The notes: generated by a model from the sequence alone, not told the origin. A stretch of DNA of 64,000 nucleotides from Prorocentrum cordatum (GCA_963575745.1 CAUYUJ010012603.1:382286-446285); one strand, 5' to 3'; positions 51,601 through 62,113 are shown, numbered from the stretch's first letter. A program made the numbers and translations.

Positions 51601-51717
51601 GTCTTCGAACAGGGTACCTCCCTCAGTGACACTGAATCCTTGTAGGGACCGAGGAACAGGGAACTCGGAGGGAGGATTCATTGCAACATCGTTGGTGAAT
51701 CTTGGCTTTGCACTGGT

Positions 51718-51770
51718 CCTCCTCCTCCTCCTCCTCCTCCTCCTCCTCCTCCTCCTCCTCCTCCTCCTCC
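51718..51770. repeat. (CTC)n microsatellite
   Basis: A pure CTC run 30 bases beyond the SDR stop codon on the minus strand. Confidence 0.95.
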
Positions 51771-51798
51771 CTCGAGGCAACGAGGGAGCTCGAGTGCA

Positions 51799-51957
51799 TC
51801 ACCTGCCCGAAGGAGCCCTGTTTGGCTGCTCCTGCGCCGCCGGTGCGCCCCGCGCGCGGCGCCGCGGCCGCGCCGGGGCGGGCGGCCGTGGCAGGCGGAC
51901 CCGCTCCCCGGTCAGCTGCTCGGCCTGCTCCCAGAGCCTGGACCACACCTCCTCGGG
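51799..51957 (-). CDS. SDR last exon
   Basis: Acceptor ATCCGCGCAG|CCCGAG. It encodes the terminal helix and ends RAPSGR plus TGA. A family-3 MITE lies 28 bases upstream in the intron. Confidence 0.65.
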   Translation of the reverse strand, partial: PEEVWSRLWEQAEQLTGERVRLPRPPAPARPRRRARGAPAAQEQPNRAPSGR

Positions 51958-54900
51958 CTGCGCGGATGAGCGGCCCACACTTCTATCGGCGGTGGACAAA
52001 CCTCCCTTTAGTAGACCTCCCCTTAGTGAAAACGGCCTGGGACCGAAACCGACGGACCTGGACCCGCAAAAATGAGGGCCGCGACGCCCTCTCGCGAACC
52101 GAAACGGCCAATTCCTTAATCGACGTGTCAGGGCAGGAGGTCTGTCCACCCCCGATTCTACCCATCGGAGAAGCCCAGCGGCAGAGAGCAGCGGTCGAGG
52201 AGGGGAGGGGGGGGGGGGGGGGGGGGGGGCGGGACGGCACGGCACGCGGCCGACGCACGGGCCGCCCGAATCACGAAGCAGTCCGGCGGCCCCGGGCGCT
52301 GCACCTGGCGCTCGCGCAGCGCTGCGCGCCAGGATGAGCGACCTGCACAAACCCCCCTCCCCCCCCCAGCAAACAAAAAACAAAAGAAACAGGACTGCCC
52401 GTGCATGCTGGGCATGGCCCGGCAACTCTCTGCCGCTGCGTCGCTCGCAGAGCGGGGGGCAAGAAGGGGGGAGTGGCATGCAACTTCCTCGACAAGAACC
52501 TTGCCCCGAACTGTGACCGCAGCGATCGCCGCGGCGCCCTCCCAAGCCAGCCCGAGCTTTGGCTTTAGAGGATCAAGAACGGCCATAAACATACGCTTTC
52601 GGAGCTCCGCGCGGATTTACCTGATCGGCACTGGACCCACTCCCTGGCGCACGGAGCGCGACAGGGGCGGCGCCAAAGGCGCCGCCAGGGGGGCCCCAGC
52701 GCCGATCCGAGAAATCCGCGTGGAGGTTTATGCATTTTTGCCTTCCTCGAGGTTCCAGTTTCGAGTAGGGGATCGACTGCAGAACTGATTCAATCCCAAC
52801 TTGAAATCCCCGCTGCCTCTGCAGAAATACATAGAAGAATTGTAGATATACGGCGCACGTTTCGCAAGTGTCCGTGGGTTCGACGGAAATTTCAACGTTG
52901 TGAGTAAATCAATTCTGGGTCCGGACATTCCGATACAGCTGCTCCCCCGACCTCTCCCGGGGTGCGTGCTGACCAGAATTTCGGGGCGAATCCGGAGGTG
53001 GCGACGAGGCCTCCTAAGAGGCCCCAAAAAGGCGAAAGCGAGGGAGGGGTAGCGGTAGGGGTACCTCGGCGGTGGACAAACCTCCCTTTAGTAAACCACC
53101 CTCTAGTGAAAACGGCCTAGGACCGAAACCGACGAACCTGGACCCGCAGAAATGACGGCCGCGACGCCCTCTCGCGAATCGAAAACGGCCAATTCTCTAA
53201 TCGACGTGTCAGGGTAGGAGGTCTGTCTACCTCCGAGTGCCTTTTCCTCCTCCGAGGCATCACGCAGCGGTCCTCGTCGTGGGAGGTGCCCCAGCTCGAC
53301 ATTGGGCGGAAAAGGGGGGGGGAGGAGGGGGGTTGGCGCCAGACCTCTTCTCAATGCGGCTGTTTGCAGCAGTGCGTCCTCTGGGGGAGAGGCTCCACCT
53401 GCTCGAAACAGACGCCAAAAACAGCCACGATCTACTCCCTAGGGGGGTGGGAGGGGGGGGGGAGGGGGCCCGCGCCGATCGGCAACGCAACGAAGAAAAC
53501 ATGATCGACCCACGAACCCGGAAAGGAATGTAGAACTGTAACACATGGCAGCGTTTTCAAAGACACCTGATTGGGTGACGGGCAAATGCAATACTGAAGG
53601 TATCGATCTTGATGTACCCTGCCGAGGGCTGTGCTGTGCTGCGCCGTGCTGAATTGCGATGTGCCATGGCGCGACTGTGCTCTATAGCCTCGTGGATCGA
53701 GTCCTCCTTTGCATCCGAGTCCTGACCGAACTGATCTGGATCTTAAGCTCGAGCTGCCTGAACACATAGTAGCTGCCCCAGAGCTAATGGACAGGGGAAC
53801 ATGCCAGGAGGACGCGCCGCGAAACGTCCCAAGGGATGCGCCAGGCGACGTGCCAGGGGACGTGCCATGGGGTCGCACCGCGGGACGTGCCAAGGGGACG
53901 CGCTACGGAACGTGCCAATGGATGTGCCACGGGATGTGCCAGGGGACGCGCGACGCGACGTGCCAGGGGGACTCGCCAAAGGACGCCCCACGGAACGTGC
54001 CAAGGAACGTGCCAAGTTGCAATGCTGAGTGCATCGACCTTGATGTACCGTGCCGAAATCAGTGCTGTGCTGCGCCGTGCTGAATTGCGATGTGCCATGG
54101 CGCGATTGTGCTCTATAGCCTCGTGGATCGAGTCCTCCTTTGCATCCGAGTCCTGACCGAACTGATCTGGATCTTAAGCTCGAGCTGCCTGAACACATAG
54201 TAGCTGCCCCAGAGCTAATGGACAGGGGAACATGCCAGGAGGACGCGACGCAGAACGTCTCAAGGGACGCGCCAAGCGACGTGCCAAGGGACGTGCCATG
54301 GGGACGCATCGCGGGACCTGCCAAGGGGACGCGCTACGGAACGTGCTGGGGACAAGCGTTTCGCTCGAGACATCCTGTCAAAATCATCTGAATTCCTACG
54401 CGCGGGACGCTGCACGCGCGAGACATCCTCGGAATTCCTGCGAGCGGGACGTGAAAACAAGCATTTCGCCTGAGACATCCTTTGAATTCTGGCCCCCCAC
54501 GAGGCCACCGCTCGAGACATCCTCCAATTTTGCAAAACCAGCGTTTCGCTCGAGACATCCTCAACAAATTATGAAAAACAAGCGTTTCGCTCGAGACATC
54601 CTGTCAAAATCCCAAGAAATCCAAATACCCGCGCGCGGGACGCGGCACGCGCGAGACATCCTTGGAATTCCTGCGCGAGGGGCGCTTTTCCGTGTCGCGG
54701 TCGGCTCTGCAAAACCAGCGTGTCGCTCGAGACATCCTCAACAAATTCTGAAACCAAGCGTTTCGCTCGAGACATCCCCAACTCTGCAAAACCAGCGTCT
54801 CGCTCGAGACATCCTCAACAAATTCTGAACAACAAGCGTTTCGCTCGAGACATCCTCAAAAATAATTTCGCCGGCCCTGCTCCGTGCGTGCCCGCTCGCA

Positions 54901-57356
54901 AAATAATTTCGCCGGTCCAAGTCGCAGGGGGGCCGGGGGGTTAACCTACTAAAAGAGAACCCTGGGCCCGCGCCCTTTCCGGGAAAAACGATCACCATCA
55001 CGCAGCGGTCCTCGTCGTGGGAAGTGCCCCAGCTCCAGGGGAGCGGGTACTTGCTCGGTGCCAGCGCCCCCCCCTCGAAGTAGCCCTTGACGCGCGCGGT
55101 GGAGGCCCCGCGTCTGCCGAGCGCCACGCGGGCGACGCCCACGGCGGCATCCCGGGGGGACTCCACCAGCCTGGTGAAGTACCTGTCGGCGACCCCGAAG
55201 GGTGTGGTTTCCGAGCATTTTCTCAGGGTGGAGGGCTCAGGGCGAAATCCATATGTGCCCCTGCGTCTCGCAAATCCACCCGTCTTGTGCTTCACCCTCT
55301 GCAGATTCAGGCTTCGAAGATCCATCGAAACAGCACTTCAGATTTCACCTCTTGCCCTCCACCCAAAGAAAATGCTCGGGGCTTGGGACGCGCAAGGACA
55401 TGCTAATACTACGCGTCCTCGTCGGAGGCGTGCGTCCGACACGAGCATGTAGAACATCTTGTACGATGTGGTTTCCCGAGCGGTACGGCGGGAAAGCGCC
55501 CGCCACGGGGCATATACTAGGAGATTTCTCGGCGAGCGCGCGTCGCCCCGGGCCACGAGGGGGGGCGATGCACAATTAGAGTTCGCATGTTGGGGTGACG
55601 CCGAGGGTTTGTGAAGGGAGTGGTTGGCAACCCGCGCCTGGGGGGCAGAGATCTCTGCCGCGCCCCGACGGGGTGACGCAGCGCGGTGGCTCCCTAGGCC
55701 CCGACGGCGCCGATCGCACACAACACCCCGGCGTAACCAAACCCACCGTCGCCGCCGCACCTGAGCAGGCCCTTCTGCCAGTCCGGCATGTTCGGCGCCG
55801 CCAGCATGCGGTTCTCCTCGCTGCGGTAAAGCGGCCAAGCGGTGCTCATCGGACCTGGGTCCACGCAGCTCACGGCAACGCGGGCGATGCCCTGCATCCG
55901 CAGCCTGGGGAGCCAACAGAGACACCGACACCGCTGCCACCCCGGGCCTATCCCAGGGCGCACGCTGACCAAAGTTCCGTGGCAGACCGAGCCGTGGCGA
56001 CGAGAGCTTCCCCGGGAGGCCCAAAAGGGCGAAAACAAGGAAAAACATTAGCACTGCATACGTCCCCAGACCCCCGACGTCATGATTTGTCCCAACCATG
56101 CTGTGGCTGTGGTGTCGGGTCCTCGTTTTGAAAAAGATAGCGACCCGCGTTCCTCTCCTCCTCTCCTCCTCCTCCCCCCTCCTCCTCCCCCTCCTCCCTC
56201 CTCCCATCCCAGATCTCATCCCTGTCTTTACCCTCCGCATGTCTCTGTTTCGGCACACCCCTGACACGCACGCTTCGAGGTCCCATAGGGAGCTCCACCG
56301 AGGGCCTCAGTGGCAGCGCCCGCATGCGGTTCCACTCCCACTCCGGTGCTCGGCTCACACGTTTCGTGGCCCGTAGGCAGCTCCACCGAAGGCCCCGGTG
56401 GCAGCGCCCGCGTGCAGTTCCACCTCAATTTCGGTGCATCCCTGACACGTTCCATGGCCTCATAGGGAGCTCCACCGAAGGCCCCAGTGGCAGCGCCCGC
56501 ATGCGGTTCCTCCCCCATTTCGGTGCATCCCTCACACGCTCCGTGGCCCCATAGGGAGCTCCACCGAAGGCCCCAGTGGCCCCATAGAGCGCTCCACCGA
56601 AGGCCTCAGTGGCACCTGTTGCATCCTCTCCTTCATTCCATTTTCCTCGCGATGCTCGAAGGCCCCAGTGGCAGCGCCTGAATAGCGGCCCCGCCTCATT
56701 TCGGCACACCCTTCGCGTGCTTCGTGGCCCTATAAGGAGATCCACCGAAGGCGGTACTCACAATGATGGCACTCACAGCTGCATATGGTTGGGTCCTTCG
56801 ACAGGCTAGTTTTCATTTCGTCGACCCCCAGAATTCTCGACCCCATTCCCCCGGACTGGCGCTTGTCCTCCTGAGCCGTTTTGCTGACGATCTGGAAGTC
56901 CGGCAAGGGCTCCCGAAGGCGGAAAGAGGGAGTAGCCTCCCGTCGTGCTTTTTTTCATGACTCGAGGGGGTCTGGGTCCTCGGACTAGATAGGAGAACAA
57001 ACTGCATGCACATTGACTTTTGACGGTCCGCGCGGACTTCTTTGACCTGAGCTGGACCCCCTCCGGAGCGCCGCCAAGGGGGGTCCAGCGCAGATCCAAG
57101 ACATTTGCGAGGACTTCCAAAAGCTTTACGTGTATGCCGTGTTTGGTTCTTCGACTGACAGCCTCCTCTGCAGCTCGTAGGCCAGCATCACGTTGCACAG
57201 CGCCGCCTGCCCGAAGGCCTCCCAGCGCCCGTACGCCCCGGGCCGACGCAGCTGCAGGTCATCCAGCTGCCCGAGCGCCAGCGGGAGGGGCGCGCCGAGG
57301 CCCGCGAAGCCGAGCACCACCCTGCCCCAGTGCCGCGAGCTGCCAACGAGCACCAC
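51799..57356 (-). CDS. Short-chain dehydrogenase/reductase, four exons, 5' end missing
   Basis: SDR enzymes bind NAD(P) on a Rossmann fold and use Ser-Tyr-Lys. Exon i (57356-57163) reads VVLVGSSRHWGRVVLGFAG, GQLDDLQLRRPGAYGRWEAF, GQAALCNVMLAYELQRR. It aligns with the catalytic strand and helix of retinol-dehydrogenase-like members (VNVSS... AYCHSKLANVLF). Exon ii (55904-55761) has LRMQGIARVAVSCVDPGPMS, TAWPLYRSEENRMLAAPN, the ...HPG.V.T block. Exon iii (55182-54996) has RYFTRLVESPRDAAVGVARV, KGYFEGGALAPSKYPLPWSW, GTSHDEDRCVM. Exon v (51957-51799) has PEEVWSRLWEQAEQLTGERV, the usual last helix, then a Pro/Arg/Ala-rich tail and TGA. Phases match at each junction (AG|G CTG; AG|G TAC; ATG|CCC). 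In exon i the catalytic Tyr and Lys are replaced by Phe and Ala (FGQAA for YxxxK), so it may not be an active oxidoreductase. The Rossmann N-terminus (TGxxxGIG) was not found upstream. Confidence 0.75.
51985..52160. mobile_element. MITE family 3, copy 2
   Basis: CGGCGGTGGACAAACCTCC and GGAGGTCTGTCCACCCCCG ends are inverted. The core AATCGACGTGTCAGGGCAGG is conserved. It sits at the acceptor end of the last SDR intron. Confidence 0.8.
52236..52342 (-). CDS. Possible extra exon or remnant
   Basis: After the acceptor TTTGTGCAG|GTCGCT, a GC3-rich frame reads RSSWRAALRERQVQRPGPPD, CFVIRAARASAACRAV, then runs into a poly-G/C tract. It lies inside the last SDR intron and is not needed for the SDR fold. 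It could be an alternative exon or chance. Confidence 0.25.
52568..52750. mobile_element. MITE family 1, copy 7
   Basis: GGCCATAAACATACGCTTTC and GGAGGTTTATGCATTTTTGC ends. The inner arms TCCGCGCGGATTTACCTGAT and GATCCGAGAAATCCGCGTGG are retained. Confidence 0.8.
52950..53055 (+). repeat. Family H dispersed repeat, copy 3
   Basis: GACCAGAATTTCGGGGCGAA, TCCGGAGGTGGCGACGAGG, AGGCCCCAAAAAGGCGAAAG; see 7905. Confidence 0.6.
53066..53237. mobile_element. MITE family 3, copy 3
   Basis: Closest relative of copy 2 (CGGCGGTGGACAAACCTCCC shared exactly). Also in the last SDR intron. Confidence 0.8.
53240..53303 (-). pseudogene. Duplicate of the 3' end of SDR exon iii
   Basis: AGCTGGGGCACCTCCCACGA, CGAGGACCGCTGCGTGATG repeats 38 bases of exon iii with one mismatch, followed by CCTCGGAGGAGGAAAAGGCA. 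It lies 1.7 kb downstream inside the following intron. It could be a mutually exclusive exon tail or a by-product of element insertion. Confidence 0.55.
53289..53500. mobile_element. Family-6 element related to the 13783 introner
   Basis: CGACATTGGGCGGAAAAGG and GGGCCCGCGCCGATCGGCAA match CGACACTGGGCGGAAGGAGG and GGGCCCGCGCCGATCGTCAA of 13783-13946. Confidence 0.55.
53632..54350. repeat. 431-bp direct duplication with GGGACGTGCCA subrepeats
   Basis: GCGCCGTGCTGAATTGCGAT at 53641 recurs at 54072. About 180 bases are nearly identical. Each copy is followed by 12-mer repeats of the GGGACGTGCCAA type. Confidence 0.9.
54350..54870. repeat. GCGTTTCGCTCGAGACATCC minisatellite
   Basis: About 12 copies of a core TTTCGCTCGAGACATCCT separated by variable spacers of AACAAATTCTGAAAAACAA or GCGCGGGACG type. 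Confidence 0.85.
54996..55182 (-). CDS. SDR exon iii
   Basis: Acceptor GCCGACAG|GTACTT; donor GTGATG|GTGATC. It encodes the C-terminal sheet region ending SHDEDRCVM. Confidence 0.75.
55204..55386. mobile_element. Inverted-repeat element in SDR intron ii
   Basis: Left end TTTCCGAGCATTTTCTCAGG, GTGGAGGGCTCAGGGCGAAATC. The right end, complemented, is CCCCGAGCATTTTCTTTGGG, TGGAGGGCAAGAGGTGAAATC. It is about 180 bp and ends 22 bases before the exon iii acceptor. Confidence 0.7.
55405..55520. repeat. Composite dispersed repeat, third copy (left part)
   Basis: CGTCGGAGGCGTGCGTCCG and GTTTCCCGAGCGGTACGGC match 34275-34390. Within SDR intron ii. Confidence 0.6.
55761..55904 (-). CDS. SDR exon ii
   Basis: Acceptor GGCTCCCCAG|GCTGCG; donor CTGCTCAG|GTGCGG. 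It encodes the SCVDPGPMSTAW loop that follows the cofactor-binding strand. Confidence 0.75.
55960..56048 (+). repeat. Family H dispersed repeat, copy 4
   Basis: GACCAAAGTTCCGTGGCAGA...GGAGGCCCAAAAGGGCGAAA. It lies upstream of the exon ii acceptor in the sense of the SDR gene. Confidence 0.55.
56085..56812 (-). mobile_element. Tandem-repeat-bearing element, copy B
   Basis: Read on minus it starts AGCCTGTCGAAGGACCCAAC, passes through about six ~95-bp units (CGTGTCAGGGATGCACCGAA, GGCCTTCGGTGGAGCTCCCT), then a GGAGG tract. It ends CAAAACGAGGACCCGACACC...GCATGGTTGGGACAAA. Same family as 22171-22965; inside SDR intron i. Confidence 0.7.
56830..56985 (-). repeat. Dispersed repeat, copy 2
   Basis: Inverted copy of 26735-26925 (ACCCCCTCGAGTCATGAAAA). 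Confidence 0.6.
56991..57156. mobile_element. MITE family 1, copy 8, at the SDR exon i donor
   Basis: On minus it starts GAAGAACCAAACACGGCATA six bases after the GC donor of exon i and ends GTGCATGCAGTTTGTTCTCC. It is the shortest copy, missing part of the GC-rich centre. Confidence 0.8.
57163..57356 (-). CDS. SDR exon i (catalytic region, altered YxxxK)
   Basis: Acceptor CCCGAG|GTGGTG; donor CAGAGGAG|GCTGTC, a GC donor. GC3 is near-complete. A family-1 MITE starts six bases inside the intron. Confidence 0.75.
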
Positions 57357-57407
57357 CTCGGGTCGAAGAAGAACCCCTCGATCCTCCTCGATCCTCCTCG
57401 AACCTCC

Positions 57408-57498
57408 TCGATCCTTCTCCTCCTCCTCCTCCTCCTCCTCCTCCTCCTCCTCCTCCTCCTCCTCCTCCTCCTCCTCCTCCTCCTCCTCCTCCTCCTCT
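57408..57498. repeat. (CTC)n microsatellite
   Basis: A pure CTC run just upstream (minus sense) of SDR exon i. It may serve as intronic sequence before the exon i acceptor. Confidence 0.95.
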
Positions 57499-57499
57499 G

Positions 57500-57860
57500 G
57501 GGGGGAGCCGCAGCGGGGGCTTGCCGTCCGGCAGCGGGGCAAGGCCAAACGGCGACGGCGGAGGCGGCGACGGCGGCGGCAACGGCAACGACGGCGACGC
57601 AGCGCGGGGGGTGCCAGAGGTCTCCCTGAGCCTGGCCCAAAGGTGTCCCCAATTGGCTGCGCCGTCGCGCCGGCTTCGGAACCCCTGGGGCCCTCGCGGC
57701 CTCGCCGAGGGGTGCTCTGCAGGCCACGTGGGCCTCCCTGGACATCCTCGTGGGGGGACCTCCCTGGGCCGGGGTCCCCTCTGGCAGCGCCCGGGCGACT
57801 CCCTGAGGGGGGCCAGACCCCCAGGCCTCACGGCGTCCCCTGGGGCCGGCTGGAGGAGAA
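57500..57860. other. GC-rich sequence, no exon proven
   Basis: The missing SDR Rossmann exon would be expected on the minus strand here or above. No TGxxxGIG motif was found. Confidence 0.4.
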
Positions 57861-57984
57861 GGAGGAGGAGGGGGAGCATGAGGAGGAGGATGAGGATGAG
57901 GATGAAAATGGTGATGGTGGTGATGCAGATGCTGATGCTGATGCTGATGCTTATGCTGATGCTGATGATGATGATGATGATGAC

Positions 57985-58031
<47 letters not shown>

Positions 58032-58240
58032 CGAAGAGGAGAGAAAGGACGGGGAGGAAGGAGGAGACCCGGGTGCTGCAAGATGTGGGACCCGCGGGGC
58101 CCGAGGGACACCGTGGGACAGGAAAAGGGGGAGGAGGGGGAGGAGGAGGAGGAGGAGGAGGAGGAGGAGGAGGAGGAGGACGAGGAGGAGGAGGACGAGG
58201 ATCGATGGTGAGGGGGCGGTGTAATGATGATAAGCATAAC
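57860..58240. repeat. (GAT)n and (GAG)n microsatellites
   Basis: GATGAT 57885-58035, then GAGGAGG 58115-58200. AAT-rich repeats continue to 58400. Confidence 0.9.
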
Positions 58241-58859
58241 AATCATGATAATAATGATGGTAACGGTGGTAACGATAATGAAACAATAGCAATAATAATA
58301 TATACATACCTAACAATAATACTAATACTAATAAGAAGAAAATGTTTTTTTTTTTTGAAAAAATATAATAATAACGCGAACACGGATGATAATAAGACTG
58401 CAAATAATTCAAAATTTTCATAAGGATCCTAACGATAAGCGGCGTGGAGGCGCGCAGTGCGCTCAGAACGCGCGTGCATGCGCGCGGCGAAGAAGGCCAG
58501 TGTAGGCCAGCTACGGACTTGGAACGTACCCACTGAAGCGTGCCAAATATGGAGTGCGCCCTGCAAGCAAGCGCGTTGAATTCAACACTGCTGCCAGCCG
58601 GAGCTGGATATAAACCCGCGCGCGGAGAGCGGGGACCTAGGCAGACCCTAACAAACTCATCATAGGCTCTGAGGGCAACCGCACCGACATGTGAGATGCG
58701 GCCCACGTGTGACACCTTAGGTACCATACGCTGAAACGTTCTGAACAAGCTAAGTTCTCGCGTGTACGGGTGGGCGAAAGCGGCCCGGGTACAACAATTT
58801 GGGTCACGACCCAGGCTCGCGGGACCCTTTGGCTGTGGCAGCAAAGGCAACCTCAATCC

Positions 58860-59020
58860 TCGAAAACGCGGTCGATGGGAGCCGTAGTACTCATTGACAG
58901 TCAAGACGTACGGGAGGCCGTAGCAGCACAGGTTGTCGGGCGTCTCGAACTTAACCATGACGCCGAAGTCGGCATCGCGTCTCTCAACGCAAGTTCCACC
59001 CCACGCCAGAGACCTGGCAC
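58860..59020 (-). CDS. Unidentified exon
   Basis: The frame reads WGGTCVERRDADFGVMVKFE, TPDNLCCYGLPYVLTVNEYY, GSHRPRF. Most codons end in G or C and the composition is globular. It is on the minus strand between the LINE relic and the SDR gene and could belong to either neighbour or another gene. Family unknown; the ends are not fixed. Confidence 0.35.
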
Positions 59021-62000
59021 AACTGAAACCCACTGATCAGACACCAGCGGAGACCCAGTTATGAATTCAATGTACCAGCAACCACAGATAAGGATTTCGG
59101 CGAGCGGCAAACCCCTGCAACGACCCCTGCTACTCAGCGCACCGAGAGCCAGCAAGCTGCAACCCAAAGCCGCGGACGGAGAACGCCACAGGTGGCGACG
59201 CTGAACGTGCAGCGAAGGATTCCTACATCGGTGTTCATGCGTCAAGCAAAACATTCTGGAACATGTCCCACATTGCCCCTGGCGGGGCGGCTCCGATTGC
59301 TCGCTTGGCCCCAACCTCTCCCAGCGCATGGTTGGCGACCGCCCTCAAATGCGCGCTGGGAGAAATCGAAGGCTCGTCGGACTCCTGAGCGAAATGCGCG
59401 CGGCCCGTCTCCATCGGCGCCAGATGCGCGTTTCTTCTGATCTTGGTTGAAGCACTTCGCGATGCGACAAAGTCGAACCACCTCCCGCGCGTCCTGGATG
59501 CTCTGCGCGCAGAGGAACTTCTCGCACCAGTTCTGCAGAGTTTCGTAAGTCTGAGCGCCAAGAGCGTTCGAAAGCCCCAAGCGACCCGCTTGCTTGGCTT
59601 CCTCGCTGCACGTTTCGCACGACGCCCGTTCCCCCCGCCACTTCGGGCGGCGACGCGCCCGCGAACCAGGCGTCGATCTCCGGCGACCGCAGGTCGCGCA
59701 TCGCCTTGCTGCAAACGAGGGTTAATTTGATGAGCGCGCCGATGATGGCCCCCTGCTTCTGGCCCCAGCCCGACCCCGCGAGCGCGCCGAGAGACTTGGC
59801 CCGATCCCTGCGTTGCTTCTTGCTTCTCCCGGTGGAGGCTGCCGCCCCCGATGAAATGGCTGGCGGGGCGCCCCCGCACTCGGCCTCTTTGGAGCGGGGG
59901 CCCGCCGGCAGCAGCCGAGTCCTCCAGCGTGCTTGGGGTCGTTTCGCTCGAGTGCCCCCGCGGGCTCCATCGGCGCAAGAGCCGCGGGGCGCAGGTGGCG
60001 GCGGCGGGTGATCGCCGCGGATGTGCGCCTGTAGCTGAGCCAAATCTGACCGACGGCCGACGCGACAAATGGGGCGCACAGGCGGGGCAGTCACGACAGG
60101 GTAAACGGCGTGGGCAGCGCCGACATTGCACGCGCCCATGCGATCGGCGGCTCTCATGCTGCTCCTCGCACTGCGTCAGAAAGCGAGACGATGCGCGCAG
60201 TTGGGTCGCTGATGTGTGATCACCCACTTCAACGGCTTCGATGTTTTGCCGCGCGCGCCGCTGCTCGTGAACGCGTCGCGCGTAGCGGGGCCCTCGCGCG
60301 CGGCGAGCGCCGCCCCGCGCGCGCGCCCTTCATCCGCGAACTGTCGGCAACGAAATCGAAGCTCAGCAGTGCCCCGCCCCCCCCCCCCCCATCCACATCA
60401 GGAAATTCACCCATATCAATACATGGACGCGCGCGACCCAACTTCCAGAGCTTCCGAAGCGCACTCGCATCAGCGTTCCGAGACGCGCGGCGAACATCCT
60501 CATCCTCGAACGGCGCGGCAACCGACTGCCCCGACCTCCCCGGACTCGCATGGTTCGCGGGCACGCCGCCAGCCATCGTCTCGCAGCCCTCGAATGCAAG
60601 CCGTGCACATAAAACGGCCATTACTTGAGTGTGATCCTCAAACCACCAAACCAAACTTGGATACCATAGCAATCGCTGGGTAACAGATTCGCACCGAGTC
60701 AGAATTATATCGATCCAGAGCAACGTGCGCCGAGTCGACCAGGATCTCGGATGGGGGCCAGTCCAGTCGCAAGCATCGCCCTGCGCAGTTGGCCGAATCT
60801 TACGAAGTCGCAAGACGTCTGGTCCACACTCGCGAGCACGCGCGAGCAGGAAGGGAACGAGGCCAGAACAGAGGGCCCCCTGGACAACACTTAAGAACAG
60901 CACTCGCTTGACCTTCCAAGGGAGCACAATTAGACACGAACTCTTCGTAGGCACACACTACCCACGAGCACAAGCATTTTGCTTCGCCAGAAAATGCAGA
61001 CCAAGCGCGCCAGCAGGCACGTAGAACGGGCCGGGGTAGCGCGCGCGGGGGGGGGGGGACTCGAGCGCCTCCGACTTCAACATCATAGAAACGACGGTTG
61101 CGGCGCTAACTTTTTCAAGATTGGAACCCGGGCCTGCTTCTTGAAAGTCTGCCTGTAGCCGCGCTGCGCCCAAACCGACGCACTCAGAGACTGTTCGAGC
61201 CGAGTGGCCTCCAACGCCGCCTCCAGGCGGCCCGAAGATAACGCGCTAGAAAAAAGAGGCCGCCAACGCATTGGTCGAGGGTCGCGTCGGTCGGCCGGGG
61301 CACCAGAGGGCGCGACGCCATCAGGGGCTGCCGCGGCGACCGACGCCGCCAAACGCAGACCTGCTCGGCCAAGCCCACGCGGAACTCATCGGAAGCAGAC
61401 GCCCCACCCATCAGCGCCCCGCTCCCCAAGTTTTGGTGTACATCAAATCCGATGGCTTCGATGTGCAATGCGCGCGTGCGTCGACTATCCTCCAGGCGCA
61501 AAACACCAGCGTAAGGTAGATATTCGCTCTGTACATCGTCCATGCGATCGTGGTCGCAACAGCCGTAAAAATGTGCCATATCGTCCAGCACCGCAACGAA
61601 CGGCAGCGTTTCCTTCTTGAGTCCCAACGAAATGCATTGCACACATCGAGAAGCGTTCTCACGGCGACGATGAGGAACGCATCCATGACGAGCGCGGTCG
61701 GCGGTGCCAAACGAGATCGGGCGACAGACCCCGCGACAAACTGCACGATAGAACGGGCAAAGCCCCTGGAGAAAGCGCGTTCCACCATCAATCGTAGGAG
61801 GCTGCCGCACTTTGGAAAATCTCACACAACAAGGGAAGCGAGCAGAAAGCACCACGCACTAGCAAGCGCCGCGACCGTCTTTATGATTTTGGCGGTGTCG
61901 GGCCTCCCGACCTTGTAGCCAAAACCCTCTGGAAATGTACGTTTGCGGCTACAGTAGCGCGGGGAAGGCATAAGTGACCATAGTTCACCTGGTAGACCAT

Positions 62001-62113
62001 CCTGGAACAGCTCGACGGCGCGAGGCGCGCTTCAGCGCAGCAACCGCACGACCAAGATCCTCCGCGCCACGGCCACAAGCAGCCTCACGACCATTCGTGC
62101 CCATGGGGGGCAT

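Noticed and set aside
59235-60227. A 330-codon intact minus-strand gene
   Set aside because: The recognisable LINE tail lies partly in another frame (59345-60157); this frame is a shadow joined by chance.
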